Assembly (NCBI RefSeq): GCF_900167915.1 | Contig: NZ_FUYM01000002.1 | Span: forward strand, 62,001-126,000 | Direction: 5' to 3' | Origin: Rhizorhabdus histidinilytica | Lineage (GTDB): Bacteria > Pseudomonadota > Alphaproteobacteria > Sphingomonadales > Sphingomonadaceae | DNA length: 64,000 bases | In this document: positions 32,189-40,517 of the stretch, piece by piece | Layout: the number at the start of each line of letters is the position of its first letter | Numbering within the stretch: the first letter of the stretch is position 1 | Notes under the pieces: model-generated | Database searches by the model: none | Told to the model about the DNA's origin: nothing | What the model saw: only the letters and a program-made list of their open reading frames with translations | Position numbers and translations under genes: made by a program

Positions 32189-33088
32189 ATGGCCACCTAC
32201 CTGCCCACCCTGAAGCAGCTTCAATATCTGGTGGCGCTTAAGGATCATGGCCATTTCGGCCGCGCGGCGGACGCCTGTTTCGTCACCCAGTCGACCCTGT
32301 CGGCGGGGCTGCGCGAGCTCGAATCCCTGATCGGCATAACCCTGGTCGAGCGGACGCGACGAGTCGTGCGCTTCACCCCGCTCGGCCTGCGCATCGCGGA
32401 GAAGGCGCAGCGCGTCCTGCGCGAGGCGGAGGAGCTGGGCGACCTCGCGCGTGCGGCGGGCAAGCCGCTGTCGGGCGACCTGCGCATGGGAGTGATCCCG
32501 ACGATCGCGCCCTTCCTGCTGCCGCGCATCCTGCCGAAGCTCCGGTCGGCCTGGCCCGACCTCAAGCTCTACCTGCGCGAGGAGACGACGGGAGCCGCCT
32601 GCGACTCGCTCCATCGCGGCCATCTCGACTGCGTGCTGCTGGCGCTGCCCTATCATTGCGGCGACATCGAGTCCGTCGACCTGTTCCTCGACCGACTGTT
32701 CGTCGCTTTCCCCGAAGGCGAGATGGAGGGGCCCGCGCCCGGCATCGTCGCCGACGACATCGACGAGAGCCGGCTGCTGCTGCTCGAGGACGGGCATTGC
32801 CTGAAGGACCATGCGCTGGCCGCCTGCAACCGGCCGGAGCTGCGCGCCGAGGCGGCGATGCTCGGCACCTCGCTCCACACGCTGGTGCAGATGGTCGACA
32901 ACGGGCTGGGCGTCACCCTGCTGCCGAAGATGGCGCTCGACGCCGGCATCCTCGAGAACACCCATGTCGTCGCCAAGCCGCTCGACGCCGACCATCCGGC
33001 CCGTCGCATCGCGCTCGCCTGGCGCCGGGGCTCACCGCGGGAGAAGGAGTTCAAGCTGCTCGCCGACGCCCTGCGCGAAGCGGAGTAG
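32189..33088 (+). CDS. oxyR: Hydrogen-peroxide-inducible regulator OxyR (LysR family)
   Basis: A 299-residue LysR regulator. The N-terminal helix-turn-helix is LKQLQYLVALKDHGHFGRAA. The effector domain carries two cysteines nine residues apart (C204 and C213, GHCLKDHALAAC), the spacing of the redox pair in OxyR. Further features are GLGVTLLPKMAL and a C-terminal RRIALAWR. It should sense peroxide by disulphide formation and activate ahpC. It is divergent from ahpC-ahpD, the classic arrangement. Confidence 0.92.
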   Translation: MATYLPTLKQLQYLVALKDHGHFGRAADACFVTQSTLSAGLRELESLIGITLVERTRRVVRFTPLGLRIAEKAQRVLREAEELGDLARAAGKPLSGDLRMGVIPTIAPFLLPRILPKLRSAWPDLKLYLREETTGAACDSLHRGHLDCVLLALPYHCGDIESVDLFLDRLFVAFPEGEMEGPAPGIVADDIDESRLLLLEDGHCLKDHALAACNRPELRAEAAMLGTSLHTLVQMVDNGLGVTLLPKMALDAGILENTHVVAKPLDADHPARRIALAWRRGSPREKEFKLLADALREAE

Positions 33089-33098
33089 CCGGCTCCTC

Positions 33099-33842
33099 CT
33101 ATGGGGCCATTCGTCCCGTGCGGAGCGCGATCGCCCAGTCGGGCCGCTGGCGCGCCTCGGCGGTGCGGGCCGCAGCCTCCCAGTCATAGTCGACCGCGAC
33201 CAACTCGGCGGTCCAGCCGCCCTCGGCCTGCCGTTCGGCGATCGCATAGCGCGCCTGCGGCGTCCCGCTTTCCATGACGTGCGGAAAGGGCCGGTCGTCC
33301 GCATAGGCGGGCAGGCCGACCGAGCCGGGGTTGACGATCGTCTGCCCGTTCGGACGGCGATGGAGCCGAGGCAGGTGGGTGTGGCCGCACAAGATCAGCG
33401 CAGCGGTTTCCGCCCCGGTCCTGGCGGCGATCTCTTCCGTCGTCGCGGGACGCGTGCCCGCTGCGTCGACATGATCGAGATAATAACCGAGGTCGCTGTC
33501 CGGCGTGCCGTGGCAGAGCAATATGTCTGGCGTGAGCCGCATCGTCGCGGGCAGGGTCGCCAGCCAGGCGTGATGCGCGTCGGTCAGCAGCGGGGCGGTG
33601 TGAGCGTCCGAAGCCCCCATTTCCGCCGGGTCGAGGGTCAGGAGCTGTCGCTCGTGATTGCCCCGGATCGTCGGCAGGTCGAGTGCGATCAGCCGGTCGG
33701 CGGTGGCGGCGGGGTCGAGCGGGCCGGACAGGATGTCGCCGAGGTTGACGATCCGGTCGACGCCGCGCCGGGCGATGTCGGCCAGCACCGCGTCGAGCGC
33801 GGCGAGATTGCCGTGAATGTCGGAAATGGCGGCGATCCTCAT
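33099..33842 (-). CDS. Metallophosphoesterase (YfcE/MJ0936-like)
   Basis: A 247-residue calcineurin-like phosphoesterase. The metal motifs are in order: AAISDIHGN, VNLGDIL, IRGNHE, LCHGTPDS and LILCGHTHLP. The GSVGLP and the core fold resemble YfcE-type phosphodiesterases; the substrate is unknown. It begins 12 bases after the anti-sigma factor stop and is probably the last gene of the sigma-factor operon. It converges with oxyR. Confidence 0.87.
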   Translation of the reverse strand: MRIAAISDIHGNLAALDAVLADIARRGVDRIVNLGDILSGPLDPAATADRLIALDLPTIRGNHERQLLTLDPAEMGASDAHTAPLLTDAHHAWLATLPATMRLTPDILLCHGTPDSDLGYYLDHVDAAGTRPATTEEIAARTGAETAALILCGHTHLPRLHRRPNGQTIVNPGSVGLPAYADDRPFPHVMESGTPQARYAIAERQAEGGWTAELVAVDYDWEAAARTAEARQRPDWAIALRTGRMAP

Positions 33843-33854
33843 CGCCGGGTCCTA

Positions 33855-34556
33855 TCAGCTGGTGGGCAGCGAGACCATCCGGCCCGAATAGATCACCGGC
33901 CCGGTCGGCAGGCCGGTCGGCGATCCGCCCTTGGGCTCGACCGACACCGCGATCGTCATCTCCTGCTGCAGATCGAGCGCCATGCGGTCGAGCTCGGTCG
34001 CGCCGTCCTCGCGCATCAGGCCGATCGACTTGGGCGCGGCCTTGCCGGCGATCACCCAGAGTTCGAGGCTGTGGCCGGGGCGCGGCGCGACGTTCACCGG
34101 CATCACCCGCATCTCCTTGCGCTCACGGTCATAGGTGACCAGCAGCGCGGGCGCGCCGCCTTGCTCGCTGAGCGCGGCGACCGATTGGAACAGCGGCGAA
34201 GGGGCCTGCTGCGCGACCTGTGGCGCAGGAGCGGGCGGTCCGGCATGGGGCCGGAGTGCGACGCCGGTGCTGACCAGTGCGACGAGCGCGGCGGCGACCG
34301 TCGCGACCTGCCAGCGGCGCAGCCGGCCATTGTCGTTGGCCGGGCCGGCGCCCGCGCCGATCCGTGTCCACAGCCTGGAGGAGGGTGCCTCCTCCGGCAC
34401 GGCGAGGAGCAGCGGGGACAGCCGCTCCTGCCACGTCGCCACCGCCGCGACGGCGGCGGGATCGGTCAGCAGCCGGCGCTCGAAGGCGCGGCGCTCGGCC
34501 TCGTCGAGCGTGCCGAGCACATATTCGCCGGCCAGCATATCGATGTCATCAGCCAT
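33855..34556 (-). CDS. Anti-sigma factor, RskA/ChrR-like
   Basis: A 233-residue protein. The N-terminal LAGEYVLGTLDEAERRAFERR is the zinc-less anti-sigma domain, followed by one membrane helix (ATVAAALVALVSTGVAL, about 89-105) and a periplasmic C-terminal RskA domain (GHSLELWVIAGKAAPKSIG). It should hold the neighbouring ECF sigma factor inactive at the membrane. The start overlaps the sigma gene end by eight bases, giving tightly linked synthesis. Confidence 0.88.
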   Translation of the reverse strand: MADDIDMLAGEYVLGTLDEAERRAFERRLLTDPAAVAAVATWQERLSPLLLAVPEEAPSSRLWTRIGAGAGPANDNGRLRRWQVATVAAALVALVSTGVALRPHAGPPAPAPQVAQQAPSPLFQSVAALSEQGGAPALLVTYDRERKEMRVMPVNVAPRPGHSLELWVIAGKAAPKSIGLMREDGATELDRMALDLQQEMTIAVSVEPKGGSPTGLPTGPVIYSGRMVSLPTS

Positions 34557-35079
34557 CGAGACAGCCCTTCAGCCGGGCGAGGCTGCGATGCAGCCAGCTC
34601 TTGATCGTTCCGGTCGGATGGCCGAGCCGTTCGGCCAGCTCCTCGCGGCTTTCGCCGTTCAGATAGGCGGCGAGCACGAGCGCGCGCTGATCGGCATCGA
34701 GCCGGTCGAGGCAGACGCGCAGCGCCGCGAGCTGCTCGGCCGACACCTCCTGCGGATCGCGGAGCGCGTCGAAATCGAAATCCTCGTCGCGGGTGCGGCC
34801 GGCGGGCCGCTCGCGCCGGCGCAGGTCGATCGCGACGTTGCGCGCGATTGTCGCCGCCCATGTGATCGGGCTGCCGCGCCGGGCATCGAACCCCGCGGCG
34901 TTGCGCCAGATCTTCGCATAGGCTTCCTGCATCGCGTCTTCCGCCATCGCTCTCTCCGGCAAGATACGCAGGACCACGCCGAAAAGTTTTGCCGAGGTCC
35001 GCTCGTAGAAGCGAGCAAAGGCGGTGCGGTCGCCGTCGGCGACGGCCAGCAGCAGGTCGGGAAGCTCCTCGGCGCTCAT
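34549..35079 (-). CDS. RNA polymerase ECF sigma factor (SigK/RpoE-like)
   Basis: A 176-residue ECF sigma factor. Region 2 is visible in ERAMAEDAMQEAYAKIWRNA (DAMQEAY core) and region 4 in LPVD-like LDADQRALVLAAYLNGES followed by GTIKSWLHRSLARLK. It is paired with an RskA-type anti-sigma gene. Its ATG overlaps the moaE stop (ATGA), so the regulator is translationally tied to the molybdopterin operon. Targets are not predictable; the trigger may be a redox or membrane signal by analogy with the SigK-RskA pair. Confidence 0.9.
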   Translation of the reverse strand: MSAEELPDLLLAVADGDRTAFARFYERTSAKLFGVVLRILPERAMAEDAMQEAYAKIWRNAAGFDARRGSPITWAATIARNVAIDLRRRERPAGRTRDEDFDFDALRDPQEVSAEQLAALRVCLDRLDADQRALVLAAYLNGESREELAERLGHPTGTIKSWLHRSLARLKGCLDG

Positions 35080-35561
35080 CGTTCGGCGGTCTCCCCTGTC
35101 CTCGCGCCCCCGCCCTCCCAGCGCGCCGCGGCGGCATCGTCCTCGGCGCGCGCCTCGACCCAGCGGCTGGTGCCGTCGGCGAAATGCTCTTTCTTCCAGA
35201 AGGGCGCGCGCGTCTTGAGCCAGTCGATCAGGAAGCTGGTCGCCTCCAGCGCCGCCGCGCGATGTGGCGAGGCCGCTGCCGCCAGCACGATGCGCTGGCC
35301 GGGCAGCAGCCGGCCGTGCCGATGGATCGCGGTGACGCCGAGCAGGGGCCAGCGCGCTGCCGCTTCCCCGGCGATGCGCGCCATCATCGTTTCGGTGATG
35401 CCGGGATGATGCTCCAGCTCGAGCGCCTCCAGTCCGCCGCCGCCACGCACCACGCCGGTGAAGCTCGCGACGCCTCCGCCGCCGAGCGCCTCGAGCCGCG
35501 CCAGCTCGGCGCCGACGTCGAAATCGGCGGTCTGGACGCGGACGAGGATCGCCGCGCTCAT
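35076..35561 (-). CDS. moaE: Molybdopterin synthase catalytic subunit MoaE
   Basis: A 161-residue MoaE. It combines precursor Z with sulphur from MoaD to make molybdopterin. Conserved elements are SFTGVVRGGGG, LELEHHPGITETMM, AIHRHGRLLPGQ, and near the end FWKKEHFADGTSRWVEA, where Lys residues are catalytic. The ATG at 35561 overlaps the moaD stop (ATGA). The C-terminal end overlaps the ECF sigma start. Confidence 0.93.
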   Translation of the reverse strand: MSAAILVRVQTADFDVGAELARLEALGGGGVASFTGVVRGGGGLEALELEHHPGITETMMARIAGEAAARWPLLGVTAIHRHGRLLPGQRIVLAAAASPHRAAALEATSFLIDWLKTRAPFWKKEHFADGTSRWVEARAEDDAAAARWEGGGARTGETAER

Positions 35562-35815
35562 CCGCCGGTCACCGGCGGGAACAGCGCGATCTCGCGTGCG
35601 CCGGCGATCGGGGCGTCGGGACCGACGAAGCCGTCGCCGATCGCGGCGCGCACCCGCGCCCGGTCGGCGAACGCCTCGGCATAGCCGCCGCCGCGCGCCG
35701 CCAGCCAATCGACCAGCGCCGCGACGGTCGCAACCTCGGCGGGTGGCGACACCGTCTCGGCACTGCGGCCGATCGCCTCACGGATCCGGGCGAAGTAAAG
35801 CAGTTCGATGGCCAT
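35558..35815 (-). CDS. moaD: Molybdopterin converting factor subunit 1 MoaD
   Basis: An 85-residue ubiquitin-fold sulphur carrier. The N-terminal LLYFARIREAIG and C-terminal FPPVTGG match MoaD; the terminal Gly-Gly is the site that becomes a thiocarboxylate. It is the small subunit of molybdopterin synthase with the next gene moaE, with which it overlaps by four bases. It starts 18 bases after the pgsA stop. Confidence 0.93.
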   Translation of the reverse strand: MAIELLYFARIREAIGRSAETVSPPAEVATVAALVDWLAARGGGYAEAFADRARVRAAIGDGFVGPDAPIAGAREIALFPPVTGG

Positions 35816-35833
35816 GGTCCGGTCCGTGTCCGC

Positions 35834-36394
35834 TCAGTCCATGTGCCGGATGCCGACGCGGAGATAGTCCCAGCCGGTGATCAGCGTCAGCACCGCAGCG
35901 GCCCACAGGCTGAACAGTCCAACCTGCTCGATCCACCGCCATTCGGGCAGCGCGCCGCCCAGGATGATCGCGCCGAGCGAGACGAGCTGGAAGGTCGTCT
36001 TCCACTTGGCGAGCTGGCTGACCGGCACCGACACGCGCACGCCCGCCAGAAACTCGCGCAGGCCCGACACCGCGATCTCGCGCAGCAGGATGATCAGCGC
36101 CGCGATCGTCGCGAAGCCCGACACGTCGTCGGTGAGCACAAGCATCAGGATCACCGCCGCGACCATGATCTTGTCGGCGATCGGATCGAGGAAGATGCCC
36201 AGCCGGGAGACCGTGCCCTGCGCGCGGGCCAGATAGCCGTCGAAATAGTCGGTGATCGCCATCAGCGCGTAGAGCCCGAAGGCGATGGCATAGTCGATCC
36301 TGCCCGGCTGGGGCCACAACAGGAAGACGAGGATCGGCACCGCGAGGATGCGCGACAGGGTGAGAATGTTCGGCAAGGTCAGCATTCCGGCCAT
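35834..36394 (-). CDS. pgsA: CDP-diacylglycerol--glycerol-3-phosphate 3-phosphatidyltransferase
   Basis: A 186-residue inner-membrane enzyme for phosphatidylglycerol synthesis. The CDP-alcohol phosphotransferase motif (D-x2-DG-x2-AR-x8-G-x3-D-x3-D) is complete, spanning DYFDGYLAR and LGIFLDPIADK, with the four acidic residues present. Several hydrophobic helices surround it. An alternative start three codons in (MLTLPN) would also fit. It heads the string pgsA-moaD-moaE-sigma-anti-sigma-phosphoesterase on the minus strand. Confidence 0.92.
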   Translation of the reverse strand: MAGMLTLPNILTLSRILAVPILVFLLWPQPGRIDYAIAFGLYALMAITDYFDGYLARAQGTVSRLGIFLDPIADKIMVAAVILMLVLTDDVSGFATIAALIILLREIAVSGLREFLAGVRVSVPVSQLAKWKTTFQLVSLGAIILGGALPEWRWIEQVGLFSLWAAAVLTLITGWDYLRVGIRHMD

Positions 36395-36607
36395 GCTCTA
36401 GCGCGGATGGAGAAAAGAGATAAGCCCCCTGCTGCACGGGCGGGAATATCCGGATGCCCGCGACCGTAGGGGCGGGGAACGGTCATCGAACCGACACGCC
36501 CCGACGTTATCGGCTTGGACCTCGCAACGGCTATCGGCTATGGGGAGACCCGAGCGATGCTTAGGGTCCAAACCCTCGACACATCCGATAAGGCGCAGAA
36601 TCCCCGC

Positions 36608-37873
36608 ATGACACCTTCTTTCCGGCTTCTCGCCAAGCGCCGGTTCCTGCCGTTGTTCACCACCCAGTTTCTGGGCGCATTCAACGACAATCTGTTCCGC
36701 ACCGCGATGATCATGCTGGTGATCTACCGCATCTACAATGATCCGGCCCAGGAAGCGGCCTTTTCGGCGGTGGCGGGCGGGCTGTTCATCCTGCCCTTCT
36801 TCCTGTTCTCGGCGCTGTCCGGCCAACTCGCCGATTGCCATGACAAGGCGAGGATCATCCGCATGGTGAAGACCGCGGAGATCCTGATCATGATCGCCGG
36901 GGCGGCCGGACTGCTGCTCGGCAATATCCCACTGATGCTGCTGGCGCTGCTCTGCATGGGCGCGCACTCAACCTTCTTCGGGCCGATCAAATATGCGATC
37001 CTTCCCCAGCATCTCGACGACGATCAGGTGCTGCCCGGCACGGGTCTGGTCGAGGCGGGCACCTATATCGCCATTTTGGCGGGCACGATCGTCGGCGGCA
37101 TGATTGCCGCCGAACATGCGGCTTTCGGCGTGCTGCTGGTCGCGGTCATCGGCTGGCTCGCCGGCCGGCAGGTGCCCCCGGCCCCGCCGCTGACCCAGGA
37201 CGCGGGCGTCGATTTCCACATCGTCCGTTCGTCGATCCGGCTGGTATCGGACACGATGCACGTGCGGCGGCTGTTCCTGGCGATCCTCGCGATCAGCTTC
37301 TTCTGGGCGCAGGGCACGATCCTGGCGGCGCAGTTCCCGCCGCTGGTCAAGAATGTCCTCGGCGCCAACCAGGATGTCGCGACGCTGTTCCTGGCGATTT
37401 TCTCCGTAGGCGTGGCGATCGGCTCGATCGCGATCAACCGCATCCTCGGCGGAACCGTGTCGGCGCGCTGTTCGCCGGTCGCGGCGCTGGTGATGGGCGC
37501 TTTCGTCTGCGACATGTGGTGGACCGCCCATAACTGGCCGGCGCCCGACGGTACGCTCCGCCATTTCGCCGCCTTCATGGAGATGCCGGGATCCGAACGG
37601 GTGATGATCGACCTGCTCGGCATCGCGGTGGCGGGCGGCATGTTCGTCGTGCCGCTCTATGCCTTCCTGACCACCACCGTTTCGAAGGCGCAGACCGCGC
37701 GCACCGTGGCTGCCAACAACATCGTCAATTCGGGGGCGATGGTAGCGGCGACGCTGATCCTCGCCTCGATGGTCCATATGGGCGTATCGGTGGCGGAGAC
37801 GCTGCTGATCGTCGCGGTGGCGAGCCTCGGGGCGTCCTATCTGGCCTGGAAGCTCCACAAGGCGTGCGACTGA
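36608..37873 (+). CDS. MFS transporter, LplT-like
   Basis: A 421-residue 12-helix transporter. The N-terminal RRFLPLFTTQFLGAFNDNLF is the hallmark of the LplT/Aas-linked lysophospholipid flippase group, and further helices follow (FILPFFLFSALSGQLAD, ILIMIAGAAGLLLGN, MLLALLCMGAHSTFFGP). No acyltransferase domain is fused here, unlike the Aas fusions. The ATG at 36608 gives the usual short cytoplasmic N-terminus; two longer starts exist but add non-conserved sequence. Movement of lysophospholipid across the inner membrane is inferred from the family. Confidence 0.8.
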   Translation: MTPSFRLLAKRRFLPLFTTQFLGAFNDNLFRTAMIMLVIYRIYNDPAQEAAFSAVAGGLFILPFFLFSALSGQLADCHDKARIIRMVKTAEILIMIAGAAGLLLGNIPLMLLALLCMGAHSTFFGPIKYAILPQHLDDDQVLPGTGLVEAGTYIAILAGTIVGGMIAAEHAAFGVLLVAVIGWLAGRQVPPAPPLTQDAGVDFHIVRSSIRLVSDTMHVRRLFLAILAISFFWAQGTILAAQFPPLVKNVLGANQDVATLFLAIFSVGVAIGSIAINRILGGTVSARCSPVAALVMGAFVCDMWWTAHNWPAPDGTLRHFAAFMEMPGSERVMIDLLGIAVAGGMFVVPLYAFLTTTVSKAQTARTVAANNIVNSGAMVAATLILASMVHMGVSVAETLLIVAVASLGASYLAWKLHKACD

Positions 37874-37891
37874 GATCGCGCCTCCCTGTGG

Positions 37892-38041
37892 TCAGGGCAG
37901 CAGCGCGCTGAAGGCGATGATCCCCAGCACATAAGCGAGGATGAACAGGCGCAGGTCGTAGCGCCACCGCTCGCTGTCCGGATCGAATCGCATCGCCCAT
38001 TCATGCAGGATGGCGGCGCGACGGGAAAGCCGCGCCGCCAT
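37892..38041 (-). CDS. Small single-pass membrane protein (49 residues)
   Basis: The minus-strand frame from the ATG at 38041 to the TGA at 37892-37894 gives a 49-residue product. It has a basic/charged N-terminal half (RRAAILHEW, FDPDSERWRYDLR) and one hydrophobic helix (LFILAYVLGIIAFSALLP) at the extreme C-terminus. The helix is clean and the preceding region charged, typical of a small membrane protein. An internal ATG could start it 17 residues later. It lies 18 bases from the convergent MFS gene. No family is recognised. Confidence 0.5.
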   Translation of the reverse strand: MAARLSRRAAILHEWAMRFDPDSERWRYDLRLFILAYVLGIIAFSALLP

Positions 38042-38055
38042 CCATTCTCGCCCGC

Positions 38056-38076
38056 CCCGTCCCGCGAAGGGACGGG
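38056..38076. terminator. Short hairpin downstream of the stress-promoter gene
   Basis: CCCGTCCC (38056-38063) pairs with GGGACGGG (38069-38076) over GCGAA, just beyond the stop of the gene at 38084. No T-run follows, so it is a weak terminator or mRNA end. Confidence 0.4.
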
Positions 38077-38083
38077 CAAGCCG

Positions 38084-38548
38084 TTATCCGTTCGCCGCCA
38101 TTCCCGAGCTCTCCGCCGACGCCTCGGTCCCGTTCTGGCCGCGGCCGCGGAAGCGGGTGATGTTGTCGCGGGCCTGGTCGATCCGGTCGTGCGCCATGGT
38201 CGACAGATCGTCGGCGGCCTTGCGCAGGCGTTCGCCGCTGCTATTGGCCGCCGCCTTCAGCCTGTCCCGGTTCATGAAGATCGCGACGCCGGCAGCGACG
38301 ATGCCGGCGATGACGCCGGCCGCGATCGACAGGCTGGTGCGATCTGTCGGGACCTTCCGGGCGGCGCGGGTCGCGCGGGTGCGGACCGAACGGATCGCGG
38401 TCTTGGCCTCGTCGGTCAGTGCCTGGGCGCGCGGCGTCCGCTTGGTGGCGGTGTTCTTGGCGGCGCCGCTGTTGCTGCTGGTCCGGCGGCGCGACGTCGA
38501 ACGCGTGCCGCCCGACCGCGAGCGGGTGGTCGTGCTTTTCGTGGCCAT
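38084..38548 (-). CDS. Basic single-TM protein with stress promoter, function unknown
   Basis: A 154-residue protein. The first 70 residues are very rich in Ser, Thr, Arg and Lys (TRSRSGGTRSTSRRRTSSNS) with no signal-like start. A membrane helix follows at about 74-92 (SIAAGVIAGIVAAGVAIFM), then a charged helical tail (KKAAANSS-like, LRKAADDLSTMAHDRIDQAR). The plan recalls DUF883/YtxH-type stress proteins, but I cannot assign a family. It has a perfect EcfG-type promoter (38591-38615), so expression under general stress is likely. It is divergent from dinB. Confidence 0.7.
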   Translation of the reverse strand: MATKSTTTRSRSGGTRSTSRRRTSSNSGAAKNTATKRTPRAQALTDEAKTAIRSVRTRATRAARKVPTDRTSLSIAAGVIAGIVAAGVAIFMNRDRLKAAANSSGERLRKAADDLSTMAHDRIDQARDNITRFRGRGQNGTEASAESSGMAANG

Positions 38549-38590
38549 GGTCTCTCTCCATTGAAGACAGCGGAAAATACTTGGGGAGAA

Positions 38591-38615
38591 AACGCCACGC
38601 TTCTAGGCGGGTTCC
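38591..38615 (-). promoter_or_regulatory. EcfG (general stress) promoter
   Basis: On the minus strand GGAAC (38615-38611), exactly 16 bases, then CGTT (38594-38591) is a perfect match to the alphaproteobacterial general-stress promoter. It sits about 43 bases before the start of the basic membrane protein gene (38548). Confidence 0.7.
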
Positions 38616-38688
38616 CCTTCATTCGGCCCCCGCTGCGACGAATCCTCCGTTGGCAAGGGCAGGCGGGTTGCTGTATCTGCTTTGTTCC

Positions 38689-39813
38689 ATGGAGCGGCCC
38701 GATCAGCCAGAGGATGGGGAGGAAAGCGCCGAGGGTGGTCGCAAGATCATCCATATCGACATGGATGCCTTCTACGCATCGGTGGAGCAGCGCGATGATC
38801 CGGCGCTGAAAGGCAGGCCCGTCGCGGTCGGCGGCACGCGCGAGCGCGGCGTCGTCGCGGCGGCGAGCTACGAGGCGCGGAAATATGGCGTGCGGTCGGC
38901 GATGGCCTCGGCGCTGGCGCGGCGGCTGTGCCCCGACCTGATCTTCGTCCGCCCGCGCTTCGACGTCTATCGGGAGGTATCGCGCCAGATCCACCTCATC
39001 TTCGCCGACTATACCGACCTGGTCGAGCCGCTCTCGCTCGACGAGGCCTATCTCGACGTCACCAACAATCATCAGGGCATCGCCACCGCGACCGAGGTCG
39101 CCCGCCAGATCCGCGCCCGCATCCGGGCGGAGACCGGTCTCACCGCCTCGGCGGGGGTCTCCTACAACAAGTTCATCGCCAAGCTCGCCTCGGACCACAA
39201 CAAGCCCGACGGGCTGTGCGTGGTCCGGCCCGACCAGGGCCTCGCCTTCATAGCCCGGCAGCCGGTCGGGCGCTTCCATGGCGTCGGGCCGGTGACGGCG
39301 GCGCGGATGGAGAAGCTGGGCATCCATACCGGCGCCGACCTGCGCCGGTGCAGCCGCGAATTCCTGGGCCAGCAATTCGGCAAGTCGGGCGACTATTTCT
39401 ACCTCGCCGCGCGCGCCATCGATCACCGCGCGGTGCGGCCCGATCGGGTGCGCAAGTCGATCGGCTCCGAAAACACCTTCTTCCACGATCTCTATTCGCA
39501 TGACGATCTGGCGGCGGCACTGCTCGAATCGAGCGAGACGGTCGCGCGCCATGCCGAACGGACCGGCAAGGCGGGGCGGACCGTATCGATCAAGCTGCGC
39601 TATTCCGACTTCCGTACCCTCACCCGCGCCCGCACGCTGCCGGCCCCGATCGCCGACGCGGCGCGCATTCAGGAGGTCGCGCTGGCGCTGCTCGCGCCGC
39701 TTGAACCGGTCGCGCTCGGCGTTCGCCTGCTCGGCGTCACCCTGTCGAGCCTGGGCGAGGGCGACGACGAGATGGTCGTGACCGCCGAGCAATTGGCGCT
39801 CGCCTTCGAATGA
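38689..39813 (+). CDS. dinB: DNA polymerase IV
   Basis: A 374-residue Y-family translesion polymerase. The catalytic carboxylates are in IIHIDMDAFYASVEQRDDP and SLDEAYLDVTNN; the helix-hairpin-helix is GVGPVTAARMEKLGI, and the little-finger domain follows to SLGEGDDEMV. The start ATG at 38689 gives a 20-residue acidic leader (RPDQPEDGEESAEGG) before the core; upstream reading is antisense to the divergent gene. It copies damaged DNA at low fidelity. No LexA box was recognised before it. Confidence 0.92.
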   Translation: MERPDQPEDGEESAEGGRKIIHIDMDAFYASVEQRDDPALKGRPVAVGGTRERGVVAAASYEARKYGVRSAMASALARRLCPDLIFVRPRFDVYREVSRQIHLIFADYTDLVEPLSLDEAYLDVTNNHQGIATATEVARQIRARIRAETGLTASAGVSYNKFIAKLASDHNKPDGLCVVRPDQGLAFIARQPVGRFHGVGPVTAARMEKLGIHTGADLRRCSREFLGQQFGKSGDYFYLAARAIDHRAVRPDRVRKSIGSENTFFHDLYSHDDLAAALLESSETVARHAERTGKAGRTVSIKLRYSDFRTLTRARTLPAPIADAARIQEVALALLAPLEPVALGVRLLGVTLSSLGEGDDEMVVTAEQLALAFE

Positions 39814-39847
39814 CTATATAAGGCGGACCCAGCGAGAGGACGCCGCC

Positions 39848-40510
39848 ATGGCCACCCCGATCAAGATCGACTTCGTTTCCGACATCTCCTGTCCATGGTG
39901 CGTCATCGGGCTGCGCGGACTGGAGCAGGCCATCGAGCGGACTGGCGGCGAGCTGTCGGTCGAGATCCATTTCCAGCCGTTCGAGCTCAACCCGACGATG
40001 GCGAAGGAGGGCGAGAACCTCGCCGAGCACGTCGCCCGCAAATATGGCTCGACGCCCGAGCAGTCGGCGGCGACGCGTGAGATGATCCGCGACCGCGCCG
40101 CGCAGGTCGGCTTTGCGATCAACCATGGACCCGACAGCCGCATCTACAACACCTTCGACGCGCATCGCCTGCTCCACTGGGCCGGCACCTTGGGCGGCGA
40201 GCGGCAGCGGGCGCTCAAGCACGCGCTGTTCGAATCCTATTTCACCGAGCAGCGCGACCCGTCCGACCGCGCCGTGCTGATCGACGCGGCGGCGGAGGCC
40301 GGGCTGGACCGCGACGAGGCCGCGGCGGTGCTCGGGTCGGACCGCTATTCCGCCGAGGTGCGCGACGCCGAGCATCTGTGGCAGCGGCGCGGGGTCCATT
40401 CGGTGCCGGCGATCATCGTCGACGATCGCTATCTGATCTCCGGCGGCCAGCCCGCCGACGTGTTCGAACAGGCGCTGCGCTCGATCGCGGCGGAGAAGGC
40501 CCCGGCCTGA
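39848..40510 (+). CDS. DsbA family oxidoreductase (FrnE-like)
   Basis: A 220-residue thioredoxin-fold protein with the active-site motif SDISCPWCVIGLR near the N-terminus (Cys-Pro-Trp-Cys) and the cis-Pro loop HSVPAIIVDD. The helical insertion between them is typical of FrnE/HCCA-isomerase-like members. It has no signal peptide, so it acts in the cytoplasm, unlike DsbA itself. AGAGGACGCC precedes the ATG. It follows dinB by 34 bases; a functional link is not evident. Confidence 0.88.
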   Translation: MATPIKIDFVSDISCPWCVIGLRGLEQAIERTGGELSVEIHFQPFELNPTMAKEGENLAEHVARKYGSTPEQSAATREMIRDRAAQVGFAINHGPDSRIYNTFDAHRLLHWAGTLGGERQRALKHALFESYFTEQRDPSDRAVLIDAAAEAGLDRDEAAAVLGSDRYSAEVRDAEHLWQRRGVHSVPAIIVDDRYLISGGQPADVFEQALRSIAAEKAPA

Positions 40511-40517
40511 TTCAGAG

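Noticed and set aside
36395-36607. tRNA or small RNA in the gap between pgsA and the MFS gene
   Set aside because: GGTCATCGAACC slightly resembles a T-arm, but no acceptor stem or anticodon arm could be formed.
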